Assembly (NCBI GenBank): GCA_051252075.1
Contig: JBPOFU010000016.1
Location: 1 to 46,493, forward strand
Reading direction: 5' to 3'
DNA: 46,493 nucleotides
Source of the DNA: Oceanococcus sp051252075
Lineage (GTDB): Bacteria; Pseudomonadota; Gammaproteobacteria; Nevskiales; Oceanococcaceae
Each line of letters starts with the position of its first letter. The stretch's first letter is position 1. Shown here one piece after another: positions 41,985 through 46,493 of this stretch. A program made the position numbers and the translations under genes. Below the pieces are notes generated by a model that had not been told where the DNA came from, did not search any database, and saw only the letters and a program-made list of their open reading frames with translations.

Positions 41985-43412
41985 ATGAATACATCCGATC
42001 TTCGTCTCGGGAAAAAACTAGGCCTCGGCTTGGTCTGCAGTGCAGCCGTACTAATGACAGCTTGTGGCGGCAGCTCAAGCACACCAAGCAACAGCTCGCC
42101 TACCACCGCACCAACAGCAGCGCCGACTGCAGCACCAACAGCTGCACCGACTGCCGCGCCAACCGCAGCGCCAACAACCGAACCAACTGAAGCGCCAGCC
42201 GACGGCAAAGTCTCTGGTCCTTTGGATCCAGTACAAGATGACGTAGTTACCGCCATCATTTCTGACACCATTGCTCCTGAACTGCCTTCACCACTTGATT
42301 CGGTAGCTGTTTGTGCAGCAGACGCCATCAACACATTGGTTGATGTTCCAGACGCCGCTATCAACTTGGCTCAAGCCGGTCCTAGCGCTGATCCCATGGT
42401 TCTCGCAGGTCAAATTCAGACCTCCGTAGAATCCTTTGTTAACCAAATGACCAACCTCGCTTTTGCGTTGAATGGCGATGGCGCATGCGATGAAGACCAT
42501 CCGCAAAATCCATTTGCTGGCAATCCTTTTGCGGGCACTCCTCTGGAAGTCTTTGTAGATGAGCTATCCGTCGTCGCCGACGCCTTGGATGACTACGCTG
42601 ATCTGGAAAATCCCGAGCTGACCGATCTAACCGATGCACTTGACCTCAGCTTCGTTGCCGCTCAACTCGCCCTGCTGCCAGTTGCCGGCTTACCTGTCGC
42701 AGGCGATATCGTTGCCACCCTGGCTAACACCATCAATGGTGTCGATGGCGCTCTGGGCAACATTGGTGCACTGGACGACGCAGCAACACGTGATGACGTT
42801 GCCGCCTTGGTGAATCAACTACTGCAAGATGTATTGACCGCAGTTGTTCCAGTTGCTGGCGCTGATACCGCTAACAATATGAACTTGGCCTTGGGTGAAG
42901 ATCCTGCTGATGTTGCTGGTACCGTTGCAGCATTGCTCGCTACACTGGGCGGCAACTACGGAGCTGACCTGGAATCTGTCATTCCTGCCAACTTCGCAAC
43001 TTTGTTGAACAGTGTTTCCAGCCCATCTGCTGCAAGCTTTGCTGACCTGCTAGGCGGAAGCAATCCTCTGGAAGGCGTTCTTGCTGAACTCGCTGGTGGT
43101 GGTGTTGATGATGCTGACTTAGAAATGCTGACCGCATTATTGCTTGCTAACGATGCTGGCCTGCCAGTAGATGCCTTAGCTGCAGCTCTAGGCGGTAACG
43201 TGACTGACGTGACCCCAATCGAAGCTTTGAGCGAACTGAACCTTTTGGTTGGCAATGCTGCGGTTGATACGCTGCTTGAGTCCATCAGTTTGGAAAGCCT
43301 GATTTCTCAAGTTTCCGTTATCAGCGCTGTATCCACCATCGTTGACGAGAGCATACTTGGACTGCTGGGAATTGATCTGGGCGACTTCCTAGACAATCTC
43401 TTGGGCCTGTAA
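41985..43412 (+). CDS. Low-complexity lipoprotein of unknown function
   Basis: A 475-residue lipoprotein: signal peptide with lipobox LMTAC (Cys27), a Ser-rich stretch, a linker of six to seven Ala-Pro-Thr-Ala repeats (about 40-72), then about 400 acidic residues rich in Ala, Leu, Val and Asp, predicted mostly helical, with no recognised domain. Two cysteines (SVAVCAADAI, NGDGACDED) might pair. The composition (acidic, almost no Lys or Arg after residue 75) is unlike neighbouring proteins and fits a secreted or surface location. ATG 41985 has an AGGAG box 8 bases upstream. It is transcribed alone, between two terminators. Confidence 0.8.
   Translation: MNTSDLRLGKKLGLGLVCSAAVLMTACGGSSSTPSNSSPTTAPTAAPTAAPTAAPTAAPTAAPTTEPTEAPADGKVSGPLDPVQDDVVTAIISDTIAPELPSPLDSVAVCAADAINTLVDVPDAAINLAQAGPSADPMVLAGQIQTSVESFVNQMTNLAFALNGDGACDEDHPQNPFAGNPFAGTPLEVFVDELSVVADALDDYADLENPELTDLTDALDLSFVAAQLALLPVAGLPVAGDIVATLANTINGVDGALGNIGALDDAATRDDVAALVNQLLQDVLTAVVPVAGADTANNMNLALGEDPADVAGTVAALLATLGGNYGADLESVIPANFATLLNSVSSPSAASFADLLGGSNPLEGVLAELAGGGVDDADLEMLTALLLANDAGLPVDALAAALGGNVTDVTPIEALSELNLLVGNAAVDTLLESISLESLISQVSVISAVSTIVDESILGLLGIDLGDFLDNLLGL
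42108..42200 (+). repeat. 12-base tandem repeats encoding Ala-Pro-Thr-Ala
   Basis: About seven diverged copies of GCACCAACAGCA-like units in the linker of the lipoprotein. Copies differ at third codon positions, so selection for the peptide rather than recent slippage maintains them. Confidence 0.8.
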
Positions 43413-43432
43413 GCTCTAAATCACCATGAATA

Positions 43433-43463
43433 AAAACGCCCGGCCTAGCCGGGCGTTTTTTTA
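43433..43463. terminator. Bidirectional rho-independent terminator
   Basis: ACGCCCGGC and GCCGGGCGT pair perfectly around CTA, with A5 before and T7 after. It separates the convergent lipoprotein and Nudix genes. Confidence 0.93.
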
Positions 43464-43473
43464 TGCCTGCGAT

Positions 43474-44241
43474 TCACCAGGCGGGCAAATCCGAATAGCC
43501 TTCATCACCTGGCAACAGCACCTCGATAGAACGTCCGTCGATGATGCGGTGGCGTGTGCGTATCTCTTCCACTTGCTCGATTTCACTAATCGCGGACCAA
43601 GCATCCTCGGCATTGGAAAATTCGGACAGAAACTCCAATTCTTTGATGGTGGGGAATATTAGCTGCACATCTTTCGCTTGGTAGCGCTGCAACATATGCG
43701 CAGGCGAGGTCCAGCACAATTCGGTCAACTCGATACCATCAACAACAGCGACTTGATCGGCGGGCGCAAGCGCGGCAAAGAACCGTGTGCGATAACGCCT
43801 AGGCAAACCCGGCGGCGTGGTCCAAAAACGAAAGTACTTCAGCGCGGACAATCCACAAGACAACCGGCTACGGTCGCACAATAGCTGCTCTAAATTGAGG
43901 TCCCCGGCGTGCAACTGGCGACGTGCTGTCTCGGCGTGTTGTGGCTGCTCGTCATCAAACATCCACAAGCCAACTTCTTCAAACAGCTCCCGTGCAGCGG
44001 CAACGTAATATCGTTGAGCCGCAGCCTCGCCAAAATCACGGTCACTGTCGCTCTCATCGACACTATGGCAGTGATGCAAAACCTCACTATCTGCCTCATC
44101 CACCGCCCCGCCAGGAAATACATATGCGCCAGCAGAGAATCGTGTCGTGGCATTGCGCTTCGCCATTAGGACTTCGAGACCGTCCGCACCATCGCGTAAC
44201 AGTACGACGGTTGCAGCGTCTTGCAGTTTCGTTATCGTCAT
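43474..44241 (-). CDS. Nudix hydrolase (NUDT7/NUDT19-like)
   Basis: A 255-residue Nudix protein. The Nudix box is split: the first glycines are in YVFPGGAVDEADSE (about 40-53), and the catalytic REL-F-EE-VG part (ARELFEEVGLWMF) follows about 35 residues later after an insertion, as in the NUDT19/NUDT7 group. Members cleave CoA or related nucleotide diphosphates; the substrate here is inferred. The N-terminal TVVLLRDGADGLEVLMAKRN is typical. Confidence 0.88.
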   Translation of the reverse strand: MTITKLQDAATVVLLRDGADGLEVLMAKRNATTRFSAGAYVFPGGAVDEADSEVLHHCHSVDESDSDRDFGEAAAQRYYVAAARELFEEVGLWMFDDEQPQHAETARRQLHAGDLNLEQLLCDRSRLSCGLSALKYFRFWTTPPGLPRRYRTRFFAALAPADQVAVVDGIELTELCWTSPAHMLQRYQAKDVQLIFPTIKELEFLSEFSNAEDAWSAISEIEQVEEIRTRHRIIDGRSIEVLLPGDEGYSDLPAW

Positions 44242-44367
44242 TTGGCAGAGAGATGTATGAAACCGTTAAATCTAGGGCTGCAACACGACAACAAGGGAGC
44301 CGCAGATTGCGTCATACCACGTGGAAGCCAAGCAAGGTTTGAGGCACTAAGCGCCTGAACCTTGAGG

Positions 44368-45270
44368 CTATTCGCCGCGATGACGCTGCAACTCAGCTTC
44401 AATCAAAGCGTCCTTTTCTTCCCAAATACCGGCAACCCACGATTGCGCCGAGCGGCGGAATTCCGGATCATCCCGATAATTGTGCTGGTACCAATCCGCT
44501 GGCACAGTGCGCAATTTGATGTCCACGACTATCTTCTGGTGCCGCCCACACATCAAATCCCAAAAGCCTTTTGCGCCATCAACGTAAACAATTGTCATAT
44601 CCAGCAAGGTATTGACTTCCGGCCCTAAGGCGCGAGCCGCGAATGCCAAGCCGCCACTCTTAGGTTTAAGCAAGTGTTGATAAGGTGAATTTTGTTGCTC
44701 AGCCTTGAGCGGGGTATAACGCGTGCCCTCCAAATAATTGAGCACCGTCACCGGCATACCTATGTATTTTTCACAGGAACGCTGGGCAGTTTCCAAATCT
44801 TTGCCGGCCAATTCGGGGTGTTTTCGCAACTGTTCTCGGCTGTAGCGCTTCATGAACGGATAGTCCAAGGCCCACCAAACCAGCCCGAGTATTGGCACCC
44901 AAATCAGCTCTTGTTTGATGAAGAACTTGAAAAATGGCACGCGATGCCCGACGGCACGCATGGCCACGTAAATATCGTTCCAACTTTGATGATTGGAAAT
45001 CATCAAATACTGCGCCTGTTTATGGAGATTTTCCGCCCCGCGCACTTCCCACACCGTGCGATGGGAATGACGCTCTAAAGCAACATTCCACCAAACCCAA
45101 CACTCGCAGAGCCAATGCATCATCAAGGTGGTCTTGCGGCGTAGCGGCGCAATCGGCAACAACTTGACCAAAATCAGCGCATAAATCGGTATTGCCCAAA
45201 ACAGCAAGTTGATAAAAAACAAGGAAAAAAAGATAACGCCACGCAGCGGTGGCGGTAAAAAATTCAGCAT
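44368..45270 (-). CDS. 1-acyl-glycerol-phosphate acyltransferase family protein (YihG-like)
   Basis: A 300-residue inner-membrane acyltransferase with an N-terminal hydrophobic segment (about 8-35), the catalytic H-x4-D motif in NHQSWNDIYV, the FFKFFIKQEL block, and the substrate-binding EGTRYTPLKAEQQ. The arrangement and length match E. coli YihG and plant/animal LCLAT-type enzymes rather than PlsC (about 245 residues). It likely sets the acyl chain at position 2 of phosphatidic acid. Confidence 0.9.
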   Translation of the reverse strand: MLNFLPPPLRGVIFFSLFFINLLFWAIPIYALILVKLLPIAPLRRKTTLMMHWLCECWVWWNVALERHSHRTVWEVRGAENLHKQAQYLMISNHQSWNDIYVAMRAVGHRVPFFKFFIKQELIWVPILGLVWWALDYPFMKRYSREQLRKHPELAGKDLETAQRSCEKYIGMPVTVLNYLEGTRYTPLKAEQQNSPYQHLLKPKSGGLAFAARALGPEVNTLLDMTIVYVDGAKGFWDLMCGRHQKIVVDIKLRTVPADWYQHNYRDDPEFRRSAQSWVAGIWEEKDALIEAELQRHRGE

Positions 45271-45340
45271 TAGTAGCCCAAGCAGGCAATTAAGTTGTGA
45301 ATTTTACCCGATAGCGAAATCGATGCAGCCCATCAACGGG

Positions 45341-45877
45341 CTATTCCGCCAGCAAACTGACTATTGCGCTCTGAATCATGCGCCCGCGAGGACTGCCGTT
45401 GCGCACTTCCCCCGCCCACGCCTGACGTACGCGCCCCTGCTTATCAAGCAAATAGAAAGCTGGCCAATATCGATTGCCCATGGCATTCCAATAACTGTAA
45501 TCGTTATCCAGCATGATGGGGTGCCGAATCGCCAATGCCTTAGTTTGCTCTAGCACCGCTTGGCGAGAACGTTCGTGACTGAACTCCGGGGTGTGTATTC
45601 CAATCACCCTTAGGCCCGCCTCTGCATAGCGCTCCGACATCGCTTTAACCCATGGAATACTGCGCAGGCAGTTGCCGCAGCCATAGGTCCAGAACTCTAT
45701 GAGTACAACTTGTCCCTTCAAGTCCGACAGACTCAATGCGGAACTGTTAATCCAAGCCTCATTGGAAGGCTGAGTAAACTCAGGCGCCGCCGGCGCTTGC
45801 TCCGCAGGCGTAGCAAATACAGGCCAAGTAAAGCACAGGCTTAAACACAAAATATATTTCTGAAAACGCAGCATCAT
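45341..45877 (-). CDS. Exported thioredoxin-fold protein (TlpA/DipZ C-terminal-like)
   Basis: A 178-residue protein with a signal peptide (ends near PVFATP) and a redoxin domain: VVLIEFWTYGCGNCLRSIPW with the CGNC active site, RVIGIHTPEFSHER, IMLDNDYSYWNAMGNRYWPAFYLLDKQG. The FWTYGCxNC and the HTPEF/YWNAxGNRYWPA pattern is that of the C-terminal domain of DipZ-type proteins, here without the membrane part. A thiol-disulfide role in the periplasm is likely. ATG 45877 or the next codon may be the start. It lies 30 bases after the PrcB-domain lipoprotein. Confidence 0.88.
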   Translation of the reverse strand: MMLRFQKYILCLSLCFTWPVFATPAEQAPAAPEFTQPSNEAWINSSALSLSDLKGQVVLIEFWTYGCGNCLRSIPWVKAMSERYAEAGLRVIGIHTPEFSHERSRQAVLEQTKALAIRHPIMLDNDYSYWNAMGNRYWPAFYLLDKQGRVRQAWAGEVRNGSPRGRMIQSAIVSLLAE

Positions 45878-45907
45878 GCCGCTATGACCGATTGCAAATG
45901 CAGCAGT

Positions 45908-46429
45908 TCAGTCTCGCTGTGCATCTGCTGCCGCACGGAAGGTTCCGTTCTTGTCGTACAGCTCAACGCGCGGATACAAGGCCGGCTCAAGCGCTGCCAA
46001 AACACAGAGGCTGGTGACGATCTGGGTCAACATGCGATCTGCCTCAGGCTCAATCCACTCGGCAGTAACTTTAAGCACGCCATTTTCATCCACTTGGGCA
46101 CGCTCACGCAGTTCAACACTGTAGCCGCCGGTATTACGCTGGCCTTGCTCTATCAGCACAAAGCTGCTGTCCAGCGGTAATTCGATGCGCGACAACTGCA
46201 ACATGTCGTTACTGTCCCAAGCGGCCAATTGCTCTGCGCTATCAAACAATCGTACAACCGCCGCTTCACTCGGCGTTCCACAAACCAATGCACGACGCAT
46301 TTCGCGCAGTTCAACATGGCCAGCAGGAATATCTGCAGCACTATCCCAAAACTTCAGTTTTGCTGTCCAAGAGCACGCGCTCATGCCAGCGGCCAGAAGC
46401 AAAAAAACCAGACCTGCCAAGCGATTCAT
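45908..46429 (-). CDS. Lipoprotein with PrcB C-terminal domain
   Basis: A 173-residue lipoprotein: signal with lipobox GMSAC (Cys19), then a PrcB_C-type domain whose signature is LDSSFVLIEQGQRNTGGYSVEL. In Treponema, PrcB belongs to the dentilisin protease complex; here only the domain is shared, so a protease-associated or structural envelope role is speculative. A GGAG box 7 bases before ATG 46429 decides this start over ATG 46441. The right-hand 52 bases of the window, 46442-46493, hold no feature I can name. Confidence 0.78.
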   Translation of the reverse strand: MNRLAGLVFLLLAAGMSACSWTAKLKFWDSAADIPAGHVELREMRRALVCGTPSEAAVVRLFDSAEQLAAWDSNDMLQLSRIELPLDSSFVLIEQGQRNTGGYSVELRERAQVDENGVLKVTAEWIEPEADRMLTQIVTSLCVLAALEPALYPRVELYDKNGTFRAAADAQRD

Positions 46430-46493
46430 TACCAACTCCATCCACTTTTTGCGGGGCGCGGATTGTAACAGCCCAACTATGCCATTATGCGCC

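Noticed and set aside
42108..42200. CRISPR-like repeat
   Set aside because: The units are 12 bases, adjacent without spacers, and in frame as Ala-Pro-Thr-Ala codons.

Overview
The window is one contiguous, densely packed stretch of a bacterial chromosome. Gene content points to a Gammaproteobacterium, probably aquatic: hisB-hisH-hisA-hisF-hisIE running straight into tatABC, a hemB of the metal-cysteine-free type, nudC, a yihG-like acyltransferase, c553/c4-type cytochromes, a TonB-dependent receptor and large secreted proteases. I cannot place it to genus. No rRNA, tRNA, CRISPR array, insertion sequence or phage gene was seen.

Layout. 1-1406: 3' part missing from a secreted trypsin-fold protease whose Pro-Thr linker is a GGTGTA microsatellite running off the left edge. 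1.5-6.9 kb: a small SRPBCC protein, nudC, a membrane PAS-GGDEF-EAL protein with both catalytic domains degenerate, directly downstream of glycerol kinase. 6.9-8.3 kb: a DUF547 protein and two tiny exported proteins. 8.4-15.2 kb: a TonB-dependent receptor and a 1259-residue M36 metalloprotease with a C-terminal sorting-like tail. 15.3-19.0 kb (minus): a probable arsenosugar operon, arsS-arsM followed by a Tat-exported PhoX-like lipoprotein. 19.1-21.6 kb: hemB, a GST-fold protein and aroE, overlapping. 21.6-26.4 kb (minus): the his-tat superoperon. 26.5-28.3 kb: an unknown protein with two similar winged-helix-like ends, dtd with a likely AUU start, and a 440-base intergenic region holding a candidate structured small RNA with its own terminator. 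28.3-31.5 kb: an orphan TRAP binding lipoprotein overlapping uvrD. 31.6-33.7 kb (minus): a small membrane protein and a Ppx/GppA phosphatase. 33.8-35.9 kb: two tandem c-type cytochromes, an outer-membrane protein whose signal peptide is encoded by a perfect terminator, and a second beta-barrel protein. 36.0-41.8 kb: an HtrA protease and a GldA-GldF-GldG-DUF4340 ABC cassette. 42-46.5 kb: a low-complexity lipoprotein, a Nudix hydrolase, an acyltransferase, a thioredoxin-fold protein and a PrcB-domain lipoprotein.

How it fits together. Most of the window is housekeeping (histidine, heme, aromatic biosynthesis, Tat export, repair, tRNA proofreading). Two Tat-type signal peptides (PhoX-like protein, TRAP binding protein) are encoded a few kb from tatABC. 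The accessory parts most worth attention are the arsS-arsM-phoX-like operon, the structured RNA at about 27.9-28.06 kb, the terminator that doubles as signal-peptide coding sequence at 34.5 kb, and the degenerate c-di-GMP-type protein coupled to glpK.
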